From the NCBI GenBank assembly GCA_016929065.1, contig JAFGJO010000043.1:153970-217969 (forward strand): 64,000 nt of DNA, given 5' to 3'. A model generated the notes under the pieces. That model did not search any database. It saw only the letters and a list, made by a program, of their open reading frames with translations, and was not told the DNA's origin. The stretch comes from Spirochaetales bacterium (GTDB taxonomy: Bacteria; Spirochaetota; Spirochaetia; SZUA-6; RPPD01). The position numbers were made by a program, and so were the translations under genes. Below are positions 28,185 to 36,944 of the stretch, in pieces (position 1 is the stretch's first letter; each line of letters begins with the position of its first letter).

Positions 28185-29651
28185 ATGAAAACAGTGACTG
28201 ATACATTAAAATCTTTTGCGGCAGGCTGCCGGATTTTTTTTATTCTGGCCTTATGTTTACTGCCGGTTATTTTTTCCTGCACGCCCCCGGGTACAACTAC
28301 CCAGGAGCCGGTTCCCACGCCCACGCCCACGCCGCAGCCGGATATCACCGGCTGGACGTGGATAACAGGCACCAATCTCACCGGACAAAACGGGGTCTAT
28401 GGCGAAAAGGGAATCACATCCCCGGAGAATATTCCCGGTGGCAGGTATGGTTCTGCCCTGTGGACAGATACCGAGGGCAATTACTGGGTGTTCGGCGGGT
28501 ACGGAAAGACCCCTGAATCGGGCATGGACGGGTACTTGAATGATCTTTGGCGGTTTGACGGTGCGAACTGGACATGGATCACCGGAGTGAACAGTACAGA
28601 CAGAAATGGAACATACGGAACAAAAGGCATTGCCGACAGCGCCAATACACCCGGCGCGCGCAGCGGGAGCGCCTATTGGACAGACGCGGAAGGGAATTTC
28701 TGGCTCTTTGGCGGTAATGGATACAGCAAGATTTCCTCCGGTGCGGGGACCTTGCAGGACCTGTGGAAATATACAGTTGCCGACAACACCTGGACATGGG
28801 TATCCGGAGGGGACAATATTTATTTGAAAAGCGTGTTTGGAACCAGGGGAGTTGCCCACGCGGACAATGTCCCGGGCAGCAGGCGGGATTGCGCGTTCTT
28901 CAAAGACAGTACAGGAAATTTCTTGCTTTTCGGCGGCTGGGGATATGATGCGGTTGCCGGAAGCGGATATTTAAACGATATATGGAAGTGGGACGGAACC
29001 AACTGGACATGGATTGGCGGCAATACTGACCGGAATTTGAGCGGTGTATATGGGCCCAAGGGCACAGCAGGAACAAATTATTTTCCCGGAGGACGATACG
29101 GAAGTGCGGCATGGACAGATGAAAACGGGGATCTCTTTATTTTCGGCGGTTTGGGTAAAAATGCGACTGCGGCCTGGGGCATGCTCAATGACCTCTGGAA
29201 GTATACGGTTGCCGGCCAAACATGGACATGGGTTGCAGGCAGCAGCGCATTAGACCAAGGCGGTGTCTACGGCACCCAGGGGGTCCCTGCCGCGGCCAAC
29301 AACCCGGGAGGCCGCCAATCAAGCGTGTACTGGCAGGACTCATCAGGAGTTTTCTGGCTCTTTGGCGGTGATGGGTATGGAAACACCACCATTGATTACG
29401 CAGCGATCAATGACCTGTGGAAGTGGGACGGGAGCAGTTGGACATGGGTTTCCGGAGCACAAACCATTCGCGCTCTCGGCTCATACGGAACACAGGGCAC
29501 ACCTGCCCTGGAAAATATAGCAAGCGCCCGGTATAATCCCGCCTTTACCCATGGCCCGAACAGCCAGATCATGATTTTCGGCGGACGGGGGTATGCAAGC
29601 ATAGCCGATACCTTCGGCTGGATGAACGACCTCTGGAGATATGTACCGTAA
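28185..29651 (+). CDS. Kelch/galactose-oxidase-like propeller lipoprotein
   Basis: A 488-residue protein from the ATG at 28185 (AAAGGAG upstream). Signal peptide with lipobox VIFSC, then a Thr-Pro linker encoded by CCCACG tandem repeats. The mature part holds six long repeats of about 65-70 residues: WTWITG, GTYGTKGI, NTPGARSGSAYWTD, GNFWLFGGNGY, LNDLWKY. This is the kelch-type propeller with two-strand signatures FGG and WKW, expected to bind ligands at the surface. A strong intrinsic terminator follows. Confidence 0.88.
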   Translation: MKTVTDTLKSFAAGCRIFFILALCLLPVIFSCTPPGTTTQEPVPTPTPTPQPDITGWTWITGTNLTGQNGVYGEKGITSPENIPGGRYGSALWTDTEGNYWVFGGYGKTPESGMDGYLNDLWRFDGANWTWITGVNSTDRNGTYGTKGIADSANTPGARSGSAYWTDAEGNFWLFGGNGYSKISSGAGTLQDLWKYTVADNTWTWVSGGDNIYLKSVFGTRGVAHADNVPGSRRDCAFFKDSTGNFLLFGGWGYDAVAGSGYLNDIWKWDGTNWTWIGGNTDRNLSGVYGPKGTAGTNYFPGGRYGSAAWTDENGDLFIFGGLGKNATAAWGMLNDLWKYTVAGQTWTWVAGSSALDQGGVYGTQGVPAAANNPGGRQSSVYWQDSSGVFWLFGGDGYGNTTIDYAAINDLWKWDGSSWTWVSGAQTIRALGSYGTQGTPALENIASARYNPAFTHGPNSQIMIFGGRGYASIADTFGWMNDLWRYVP

Positions 29652-29676
29652 TATTAACCGCACCAATATGTCGTTC

Positions 29677-29714
29677 CGGCCCGGAAAACTCTTTTAATTC
29701 CGGGCCGTTTTTTT
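29677..29714 (+). terminator. Rho-independent terminator
   Basis: CGGCCCGGAA and TTCCGGGCCG form a perfect 10-bp GC-rich stem with an 11-base loop, followed by seven T (29708-29714), 25 bases after the kelch-like gene. This is the clearest intrinsic terminator in the window. Confidence 0.9.
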
Positions 29715-29829
29715 ATTCCTTTATTCCGGATGTACTCTTCCCTGCTGCTTCAGGCATGTGCTCATTATTCCTGAAAAAAACCGGAAAACCCGTAAAGGTA
29801 TTTGCGGTTTATATGCCTGAAAACAAAAT

Positions 29830-30234
29830 TCAATAGGTGATTGCCCTGGGCAGTTTTTTGGCCTGGCTAATCCAGCCGGCGACCTGTTTTTCAACGGGAA
29901 GTTTTCTTACCAGCTTCTTTGCCTTGTTTGTATCGCACATCTTCTGATACAGGTTGTCTGCTTTCCGCTGTGCAAGCTCGGGGATTGTATCCACACCTGC
30001 CTCCTCGAGAAGATCCGCATATTCCGATCCGACACCCTTGATTCTGAAAAGATCAACATGGTTTACCCATTCCAGAATGAGTTTGGGAGTGATTCCTGAT
30101 TTTGCACTTATGGTTTTTCTGCCTTCGGGGGTGCTGCCTTTTTTCAGCAGGTCTCCTGTTCCGCGAACACCGGTTTTTGCAAGCATTGCGGCGTATTTTT
30201 TACCGATACCCTCGATTTCTTCGAGTTTGGCCAT
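29830..30234 (-). CDS. DUF4332 helix-hairpin-helix protein
   Basis: A 134-residue protein of two helix-hairpin-helix modules: IEGIGKKYAAMLAKTGVRGTG at about 7-27 (first 20 residues diagnostic) and FRIKGVGSEYADLLEEAGVD at about 62-81. DUF4332 proteins are small (HhH)2 proteins thought to bind DNA or to accompany other proteins; function is not established. GGAGG lies before the ATG. It is 14 bases downstream of a small glycine-rich membrane protein gene and probably co-transcribed with it. Confidence 0.85.
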   Translation of the reverse strand: MAKLEEIEGIGKKYAAMLAKTGVRGTGDLLKKGSTPEGRKTISAKSGITPKLILEWVNHVDLFRIKGVGSEYADLLEEAGVDTIPELAQRKADNLYQKMCDTNKAKKLVRKLPVEKQVAGWISQAKKLPRAITY

Positions 30235-30248
30235 GTGTCTACCTCCAG

Positions 30249-30533
30249 TTATTTCTTGAATAATTTGATAATAAAACCAACAATCGCCATAAGAATACCG
30301 CCGCCGACTCCGCCAGCGCCGATGTTGCCCAGAATGCTTACGATATCAAAGGACCCGGACGGCATCGCTGCTATTCCCAGCACATTGAGAAGTTGTCCAC
30401 CCAATCCGCCGCCTACAATTCCGGCGATCGAATTAATAATCCAGCCCTGATCTATTTTGGGAACAAGTTTTCCGGCAACATTCCCGCCGACAGCACCGCC
30501 TACTGCCTGAATAATTAATGCAATGATATTCAT
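30249..30533 (-). CDS. Small glycine-rich membrane protein
   Basis: A 94-residue protein with three hydrophobic, Gly-rich helices (AVGGAVGGNVAGKL, IAGIVGGGLGGQLL, IGAGGVGGGILMAIVGFI), closing with a basic tail. Similar short inner-membrane proteins (transglycosylase-associated/GlsB-like in style) occur widely and are often linked to stress. A consensus promoter (30590-30618) and AAAGGAG precede it. It heads an operon with the DUF4332 gene. Confidence 0.75.
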   Translation of the reverse strand: MNIIALIIQAVGGAVGGNVAGKLVPKIDQGWIINSIAGIVGGGLGGQLLNVLGIAAMPSGSFDIVSILGNIGAGGVGGGILMAIVGFIIKLFKK

Positions 30534-30589
30534 TGGATCTCCTTTTTTAAAATTTTTTTTAAAATGATAGTGTTCCTCCTTGAAAATAA

Positions 30590-30618
30590 ATTATAAGCGA
30601 AATGACACTATTTTTCAA
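30590..30618 (-). promoter_or_regulatory. Near-consensus sigma70 promoter
   Basis: TTGAAA (30618-30613), 17 bases, TATAAT (30595-30590). The leader contains a second, apparently unused AAGGAGG and a long A/T-rich stretch before the real ribosome site. Confidence 0.75.
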
Positions 30619-30944
30619 ATCAAGTCCAGAAAAAATTTGTTCTATTCGGTTTGTAAAATCCAATGCTTTTTGCCGGTTATTTTTCCGGTTGATACATCTG
30701 TCCGGAGATGCAATGGTTGAAACCAAAAGGCGTATGGCAAAATTTCTTTTTTGCAGATTTTTGCAGAATGGTACATTTCAATTTTGGCGTGAAGAACAGG
30801 CAATCTGCAACAGCGAGTGTTTTGATTCCGTGTTCGACCCCCCGCAACATGAAACAGAATCAATTTTTTACTTGCAGTCGCGGCAGGCAATCAATAGTAT
30901 ATAGCTGAGGGAATGCCATCATTCCCGGATCAAGGAGATTCCGT
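30619..30944. other. Gap between divergent genes
   Basis: No convincing ORF. It must contain the promoter of the 30945 gene, which I could not place with confidence. Confidence 0.4.
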
Positions 30945-31973
30945 ATGCGTCAAAACATGTTATGGTCCGGATTGTCTGCTGCAGCACTGCTTTTGGCAGG
31001 AATACTCTGCTCCGCTCCCGTTCTGTATTCGCAGAACAGCGGCCCGCGGGAAAAAATACTTTCCATTCTGCAACAACATTCTCCTACCGGCTTCTTTGTA
31101 CTGGATGCGTATGAAGAATTTTCTTTTGCCCTGGAACACAGGTATATGCCGTGGAAAACAAAAAAAGACGACTTTATGGAATTTGTACGGGGAGATTCCG
31201 TCGAGAGCCTCCTTGGTTCTGTGAACATTGTCGTACACGAGACATACCATACCTACTCCGCGCTCAGGGCGTTTCAGCTGTCGGAGGAACGTTTCGGGAG
31301 ACCGCTTCCCGGTTACCATGCCTTCCTTGCCAAAGATAATGCGGCCATGCTGGTGAAACGAACGCCTGTTTTCAATACATCCGAGATCGCAGATTCAATA
31401 CCGGAGCGCCTGCGAACCTTCAGGTTTGCCACCTATATCGCACCTGATCCTGCCGGAAGTCTCTCTGCAACGGGTTCAAAGGCATGGGGCGTGTACGGCC
31501 TGTTGAACGAATACAGCGCCTATTATCATGGAAACAAGGCGGCCCTTGACCTGTACCCGTATTACCGAGATGTCATGCCGCCGGGCCCGGCAAAATGGCA
31601 CGACTATTTTTCGGGAATCAACCGCTCTTTTTCCGCAAATGTGGAGTTCAGGTTTTTCATTCTTAAATACCTGCAGTACGCAAAAGAACACCATCCTTTG
31701 ATATACAGTGGCATTATGGAAAACAGGGAATTCGTCCTGGCTTACCATGCTGTCAGCAAACAACATGAGGATCTGAGTGATGAATATTTCCGTATAAAAA
31801 AAGAGGTGTTCACGAATCTGGAAAAAGAAGGGTACACGGTAACCGAGGACGCGGAAAACATGTATACCGGAAAAGGAGCTTCCCGGTATGGCTCCTCACA
31901 TCACCTGGCTGCATATTATCTGCTCAGGGATGAGCTTGAGAAACCGGAATACCGCACCATTATGAAACAATAA
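30945..31973 (+). CDS. Putative exported zinc metallopeptidase (HExxH)
   Basis: A 342-residue protein with a signal peptide (cleavage near VLYSQ). It has an HETYH motif at 98-102 within VNIVVHETYHTY, the zincin zinc-binding signature, and a candidate third ligand Glu189 in GLLNEYSAYYHG, giving a gluzincin-like arrangement with an unusually long 87-residue gap. The remainder matches no peptidase family I know. CAAGGAG precedes the ATG. If active it would work in the periplasm or outside. Confidence 0.65.
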   Translation: MRQNMLWSGLSAAALLLAGILCSAPVLYSQNSGPREKILSILQQHSPTGFFVLDAYEEFSFALEHRYMPWKTKKDDFMEFVRGDSVESLLGSVNIVVHETYHTYSALRAFQLSEERFGRPLPGYHAFLAKDNAAMLVKRTPVFNTSEIADSIPERLRTFRFATYIAPDPAGSLSATGSKAWGVYGLLNEYSAYYHGNKAALDLYPYYRDVMPPGPAKWHDYFSGINRSFSANVEFRFFILKYLQYAKEHHPLIYSGIMENREFVLAYHAVSKQHEDLSDEYFRIKKEVFTNLEKEGYTVTEDAENMYTGKGASRYGSSHHLAAYYLLRDELEKPEYRTIMKQ

Positions 31974-32077
31974 CTGGCGCGCCGGTCAGCTGCGCCTTCG
32001 AGCGGGAATGGGAATCGCCGGCGAACATGTCACCGGATTTTCCCGTTCGTACCGCATTCCGGTTTGAATGGGTGTTC

Positions 32078-34243
32078 TTATTTTATTACACCCCCCAGCC
32101 ATCCGCTGAAATTATCCATGATCAGCTTTTCAAATCCCTTCTTTCCCGCATTGGTGATTGCATCAGTATAAGATTGCGGCGGCTTGCCGTTCAGGTTATT
32201 ATAAAACTCCCAGGACATAAAAATCATGTACTTGATAAAAGGCGCGAGCATTCCCAGCTTTTTCTCTCCAAGGTCGGCAAGATTCGCAAAGTTTTCAACA
32301 AGCATATTGCCGGAATTTATTCCCAATATCCTGATAACCGAATCCATCAGCTCTCCCTGTTTTCTGCCATATAATAGCGCCTGAAGGACCTCAACAAGCA
32401 CCTTCTTGCAGATGGCCAGCGCATCCCCCTCTACGGTCATGTTCCATTTAAGGAAATACGCGAGCACAATTTTAACTGCGTAGTCTCCTGCCCAATCCGC
32501 CCATTCAAGGGTTTTGGTGATGCCGTCTGCCCATTTTTCATAGTTTTTATACCCGGAAAGCCCCTCTGCCAACCACAGGTCCTGCGCGATATGCCATATC
32601 CGTTTGCGTATTTCATATATTCCTTCAGGCCCGAGCGTGTCGGATCGTTTGTCCAGAAGCTCCCTGAACTTTGAATGATATTTTTCAGGGGTGTGTTCGG
32701 TGATGAACCGGCTGGTCAGGGCATACTCTTCTTCTCTTGTGCGGATTGTCTTGCCGAGTACTTCAGGTACAAGCGCCAGTTCAAGCTGTTGTTCGTGCGT
32801 TTCCTGATGGGTAATCGCGACAACCCTTACCGTGCCCCGGTACCGGATGTTTTTCCCGGGGACTGGTCTTTTTGGTTGTATCTCATACACTGCCGCAGAG
32901 CGTTGTTCGTCTATACCCCTGAAAACAACCGAACACTCTGCGGTTTCAAAGGCCTTTCGGTGCTCGTCATTTTCGGATTCTACCGGCAGGGATAACCGTA
33001 AGTCTTCCAAAACTTCCCGGTACACAACAAGGTCGTCATTACGGATGTCGCTGCATGAAAACAGCAGCTCTGTACTGGAATCCTTTTTGCTGCAGTCTAT
33101 TGTGACCGGCAGGGTTCCTAGAAAACGGAACCGTTGGATTCCGGTGGAGATACCAATGGTTTTTACAAACCGGGTGCCGGATGATTCCGCGATGACCGTC
33201 ATTTCATGTTTTTCAATAGGATTGCGCTGGTCTTCCGAAACCGCGGCCCGCACCGCAATTGAAGCGCTCATACCCGTTTGCGTGAGCCGGCAATCGATTT
33301 TTGTCGCGCTCATGGATTTCAAACGGTATGAAAATTTCCATTTTTGTTGCTGCGCTGCCGAGCCGCCGCTGGTCTCTATCCGGCATTCAATGGTGTATTG
33401 ATTCCTTTTTTCAGACAGACCAAGGTATCCGTAATCAGGTTTTGTCACCACAAGACGCGATGAACCATTTTCATCATCTTCTTCACGGGTGTCCGGCATT
33501 TTGTCAGGAGCATTTTGTAAAACACCCGCTGCTGTTGCTGCAAATTGCGGCAGGAACAGGAATATTCCAAGCAGCAGTGAAACAAGTATCGCGGCAATCG
33601 GCGTCATACCTGATCCAAAGAATCCCCACGTGCCACCGAAAAGCGCACCGCCCGGGCTTTGGCCGTCTCCGCAGGAGCAGTTGCCCTGTTGCGGCTTCGT
33701 CTGGACTTTTGTGTAGGCGATCATATTGTATGCCGTAAGCCCCGCGGGAAAACTGTAGAACCCGAGAACAAAATCACTTTTTATCCACAGCTCGGGTGAT
33801 TCACTTTCAGGTATTATGCAGGTGATGCAGAAATCGGCCTTGAAAAAGGTGTAGGTGTCGTCTCCGGAGGAGGCAGATGCAACTTTTTTCCCCTCTCCCA
33901 GAACAATATCTTCATGCCACATGAACTTGTTGTTTCGAAACAGGGCAAAATTGGGAACAAAATCAATGTCGGTTTTCCGGGGCGGATCAAAATCAATTCT
34001 GTTTGTCGTCGTATACACTCCAGGATAGACAACTGTTCCACGGAAACAGACCGTGTTATCGGAATAATGGCACGAGGTAACGTTTACGCTGGAGTTGTTC
34101 ATGGCCGTGTGAAAATATTCCATGTTAGAATTTCGGCCGGCCAATTCAACGGATAAATCCTTCCTTTCATAAAACTGCGCGAAGCATGCATGACCTGAAA
34201 ATGCAATAATTACCAGAAACAAACCGCGTTTGCTGTATCTCAT
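32078..34243 (-). CDS. Large exported, membrane-anchored protein of unknown function
   Basis: A 721-residue protein. Signal peptide (about 1-22, ending CFAQ). The first 190 residues are beta-rich. At about 192-235 a Cys/Gly-rich stretch (NCSCGDGQSPGGALFGG) is followed by a transmembrane helix (AAILVSLLLGIFLFLPQ). The long C-terminal part alternates beta-rich regions (about 260-470) and a helical region (about 480-721). No family recognised. Its start overlaps the stop of the multi-pass membrane gene upstream by four bases, and it is last in the 36774-32078 gene cluster. Confidence 0.8.
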   Translation of the reverse strand: MRYSKRGLFLVIIAFSGHACFAQFYERKDLSVELAGRNSNMEYFHTAMNNSSVNVTSCHYSDNTVCFRGTVVYPGVYTTTNRIDFDPPRKTDIDFVPNFALFRNNKFMWHEDIVLGEGKKVASASSGDDTYTFFKADFCITCIIPESESPELWIKSDFVLGFYSFPAGLTAYNMIAYTKVQTKPQQGNCSCGDGQSPGGALFGGTWGFFGSGMTPIAAILVSLLLGIFLFLPQFAATAAGVLQNAPDKMPDTREEDDENGSSRLVVTKPDYGYLGLSEKRNQYTIECRIETSGGSAAQQQKWKFSYRLKSMSATKIDCRLTQTGMSASIAVRAAVSEDQRNPIEKHEMTVIAESSGTRFVKTIGISTGIQRFRFLGTLPVTIDCSKKDSSTELLFSCSDIRNDDLVVYREVLEDLRLSLPVESENDEHRKAFETAECSVVFRGIDEQRSAAVYEIQPKRPVPGKNIRYRGTVRVVAITHQETHEQQLELALVPEVLGKTIRTREEEYALTSRFITEHTPEKYHSKFRELLDKRSDTLGPEGIYEIRKRIWHIAQDLWLAEGLSGYKNYEKWADGITKTLEWADWAGDYAVKIVLAYFLKWNMTVEGDALAICKKVLVEVLQALLYGRKQGELMDSVIRILGINSGNMLVENFANLADLGEKKLGMLAPFIKYMIFMSWEFYNNLNGKPPQSYTDAITNAGKKGFEKLIMDNFSGWLGGVIK

Positions 34244-35505
34244 GAGGCAACCTCCGTTTTTTTCCCCGGATGTTCAGCCGGTGCCGGTTTCTGGAGAAAG
34301 GCAAAACCAAGCGGCGCTCCGGTTACTGTGGTCAAAAAAACGGACAGGGAGCCGTTTTGGCTGACAAGCAGAAAAAACAGGGTCGTGGCAAGGGGAGCAA
34401 GGATTGCGGCAAGTACAGAAATAAATTCAGGCATTATCCGTTTTATTGCATCCAGGGATTTTGCGAAAGCGGCCAATGGTTTTTTAAGGAAAAAAAACAG
34501 CAATGGGATTCCCGCTACCCACAGGGCAAGCAGGATATCCTGCCCGCTGCTGAAAATCAGGGCAAGCAGCCCGCACGAGACGCTGCTTGCAGCAGGAAGA
34601 ACAAACGGCGGCAGTTTTTGCAGCAATGCCGCTACAGGTACAGTCCGCCTCTTTTTTCTGCGATGTTGTATTGCGGTGCTGTGTGCGCTGACGGTCTTTG
34701 TTTTCTCCGGAGAGAGGACAACAGCTTTCCCCCGGGATTCTGTTTTTTTTTCAACAGATTTTCGCATCGATACAGACACTGCTTTCTCTCCGGTTTTTTC
34801 CCCGGAAACATCCGGTTGTGCTGCTGGTACCGGCTTGACGGCCAGTTTCTCCAGCGGGATAGTCTTTGGTTTCACGGTTACGGGTTCTGTCGGGACTTTT
34901 TGTTGCTTTGTGGTTGCGGGGGGTGTCATCGATGCAGAAACAGAGTTGTCACTGCCGGCTTTTTCTTCCGCGAGGATTCTTTTGCGGAATCGGCGGCGCA
35001 GGATTCCGCCGGTAACAAGAAACCCAATGCCGCTGATAATACTGATTCCTCCAACGACAGCAGCGAGGACGCTGAATTCACCGAAAATATTTTCTGTTGA
35101 ACCGGTAATGTCTTTCGGCACTGAACGGGCAAGATTGGCAATAAAAACATCCGCCTTGACCATCGGCGCGACAAAAAATAGAATGCCGGTGGCACTGCAT
35201 ATAAAAATGCCGGAGACAAGCAGAGCAATACCGTTCCAGTTGAAAAACCCGCGGAACCGACCAACGGTCAAATATGCCAAAAGTGTCAGGGAAAAAAGAA
35301 TCAACGGCAGAAAAAGGTAATGCGATACAGTGTGGTCAGAAGGAATGAACGGGAGTGACTGCAAAAACGTGCTGATCGCAGCAGCGCTCCTGGCTGGGAA
35401 CCCATCGTAGAATAAATGAAAAATCACTATTCCCTCAAAATACAGCCAGAGCGGCAATAAAACAAAAAAAAGCAGAAACAAGAACAAAAACCGGATAACC
35501 TTCAT
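34240..35505 (-). CDS. Multi-pass membrane protein with a Lys/Pro-rich middle
   Basis: A 421-residue protein. Four helices lie within about residues 4-175, then a 110-residue polar region rich in Lys, Thr, Pro and Val (likely a flexible cytoplasmic linker), then three or four helices (about 298-405). AAAAGGAG precedes the ATG. Overlap with the next gene (ATGA) points to a joint complex, perhaps an envelope apparatus. No family recognised. Confidence 0.78.
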   Translation of the reverse strand: MKVIRFLFLFLLFFVLLPLWLYFEGIVIFHLFYDGFPARSAAAISTFLQSLPFIPSDHTVSHYLFLPLILFSLTLLAYLTVGRFRGFFNWNGIALLVSGIFICSATGILFFVAPMVKADVFIANLARSVPKDITGSTENIFGEFSVLAAVVGGISIISGIGFLVTGGILRRRFRKRILAEEKAGSDNSVSASMTPPATTKQQKVPTEPVTVKPKTIPLEKLAVKPVPAAQPDVSGEKTGEKAVSVSMRKSVEKKTESRGKAVVLSPEKTKTVSAHSTAIQHRRKKRRTVPVAALLQKLPPFVLPAASSVSCGLLALIFSSGQDILLALWVAGIPLLFFFLKKPLAAFAKSLDAIKRIMPEFISVLAAILAPLATTLFFLLVSQNGSLSVFLTTVTGAPLGFAFLQKPAPAEHPGKKTEVAS

Positions 35506-35595
35506 GAGATACTCCTTTTGTGCCCTGGACGCGTCCAGGAATATATGATTATTTTCATCCGGCCGATTCTCTGGGCGATTGTATTGATTATCAGG

Positions 35596-35970
35596 TTAAG
35601 GAGATATTACACGGCTGGCAAAGCGCTGCGGACTTGTCTGGCCCCGGTGGAACGCAAACACTTCGACGGTAACTCCCGCAGGATCGAGCAGTGTCAGCCG
35701 GGCTGTCCGGTCATTCTTGAAAGCAGCTGACGCTTCTCCAAAAAGCGTGTTTTCCTCATACCTGATTACCGCGTTATCCGGCGGCGAGCATTCCCAGTGT
35801 GCTTTATGGACTTTGTCTTCAAGCTCAGCGGGTACTTCAAGAACCAGTTCATAGATATTGCCGGAATGCCCGGCAATGGAGATGGTTCCCCGGTTTCTGA
35901 TATCAGTTGTATCGCAGCCGGAACAGAGAAGGACACAGACAATTGCTGCTGCAGTGACGATGTGTTTCAT
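35596..35970 (-). CDS. Small lipoprotein of unknown function
   Basis: A 124-residue protein with lipobox LCSGC (Cys19). The mature part is beta-rich (ISIAGHSGNIYELVLEVPAE, TARLTLLDPAGVTVEVFAF) and could be a single immunoglobulin-like sandwich. GGGGGAG lies before the ATG. It sits between an exported jellyroll-like protein and the multi-pass protein on the same strand. Confidence 0.75.
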   Translation of the reverse strand: MKHIVTAAAIVCVLLCSGCDTTDIRNRGTISIAGHSGNIYELVLEVPAELEDKVHKAHWECSPPDNAVIRYEENTLFGEASAAFKNDRTARLTLLDPAGVTVEVFAFHRGQTSPQRFASRVISP

Positions 35971-36048
35971 ATCTCCCCCGATTCATCAGCGTGAACATCC
36001 TGTCGTAGTTTTTTCAGGTTGCTGTTCAAACTGGTTTTGCTCTGGTAC

Positions 36049-36774
36049 TCATGCAGCCTCTTCCGCGGAATTTTTCCAAAATTTTTGCGGTTTCAAACAG
36101 GTGCACTCCTTTAAAGCACCGGCCATGCGGGAGAAGGCCCGGACCAGAGATAGTCCTGTTTCTGAATTCCGCTGTTGCAGTGAAGCGGCAACCGGATATT
36201 CCCACACTTTCAGATTGTCAAATTCCGCTACAACGCCTTTCTGACAGTAGAATCCGAATCCGCCCTCTGTGTAGGAGGTATCATCAGCAGAAAACAACTC
36301 AAATCCGTTCACCCAGCCGGTGATATGGGCACCCTTAACTTCCACCTGCAGGGTGTTGAGTCCTTTCTTGTGAATTTTGTTTGAAAGTGTCCATTTGTTG
36401 AAGAGGCTGGAATTACTGCCGTCAATCTTTCCGGCAAGAAAGTATCCCTGTGCCGCAATCCAGAAAACATAAAACTGATCATTGCTTTTCATTCTGAAAA
36501 TAAGGCCGTACCCGAAATTGTCGAGCCCGTCTTTCCAACGCGTCTGTATCTGGATTTTGCAGTCCCGGATCGGGGTGTTCCGCCAGGACGCGGCATTGTT
36601 TTTTTCAGCATTAATAATGTAGGCGCCATTTTTCAAATAAATCCATTCATCGGTGTACCATTCATTTTTGTTGTTGCTGAAGGTTTCATTCAATATCAAA
36701 GTGTTTTGCGCAAAAATAAATGTCCCAGTCTGTAAAAAAAGAAAAAAAATACCTGCTTTTTTGCTCACCGTCAT
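36049..36774 (-). CDS. Exported protein with a concanavalin/3-keto-glucoside-hydrolase-like jellyroll
   Basis: A 241-residue protein with a signal peptide (ending IFAQ). Residues about 25-190 look like the jellyroll found in DUF1080/LamG-type proteins: ILNETFSNNKNEWYTDEW, then YGLIFRMKSNDQFYVFWI, GHITGWVNG-like strand, and GGFGFYCQKG near the end, as in the family's bFDNIxV finish (AEFDNLKVWEY). Binding or hydrolysis of glycans is possible but no catalytic residues can be assigned. The ATG 36774 is very close to GGAG; the GTG at 36768 is better spaced. Confidence 0.7.
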   Translation of the reverse strand: MTVSKKAGIFFLFLQTGTFIFAQNTLILNETFSNNKNEWYTDEWIYLKNGAYIINAEKNNAASWRNTPIRDCKIQIQTRWKDGLDNFGYGLIFRMKSNDQFYVFWIAAQGYFLAGKIDGSNSSLFNKWTLSNKIHKKGLNTLQVEVKGAHITGWVNGFELFSADDTSYTEGGFGFYCQKGVVAEFDNLKVWEYPVAASLQQRNSETGLSLVRAFSRMAGALKECTCLKPQKFWKNSAEEAA

Positions 36775-36944
36775 TACTCCTTTCGAAAAAAAACTGCAAA
36801 CTTGCTATTAAAGGTTACGCTGAAGGGCCTGGAATTTCAACTTTTTTTAAAAAAATGATCCGCGACGCGGGAAAAACGGAAGAGCTCACTCTGTGTAGAA
36901 TCATTTTATTCCATGTCAATATAATATAATCATGTATGCAGACA

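Noticed and set aside
34270..35320. Two long plus ORFs opposite the multi-pass membrane gene
   Set aside because: Antisense shadows; the minus frame has a clean signal region, a ribosome site and a coupled neighbour.
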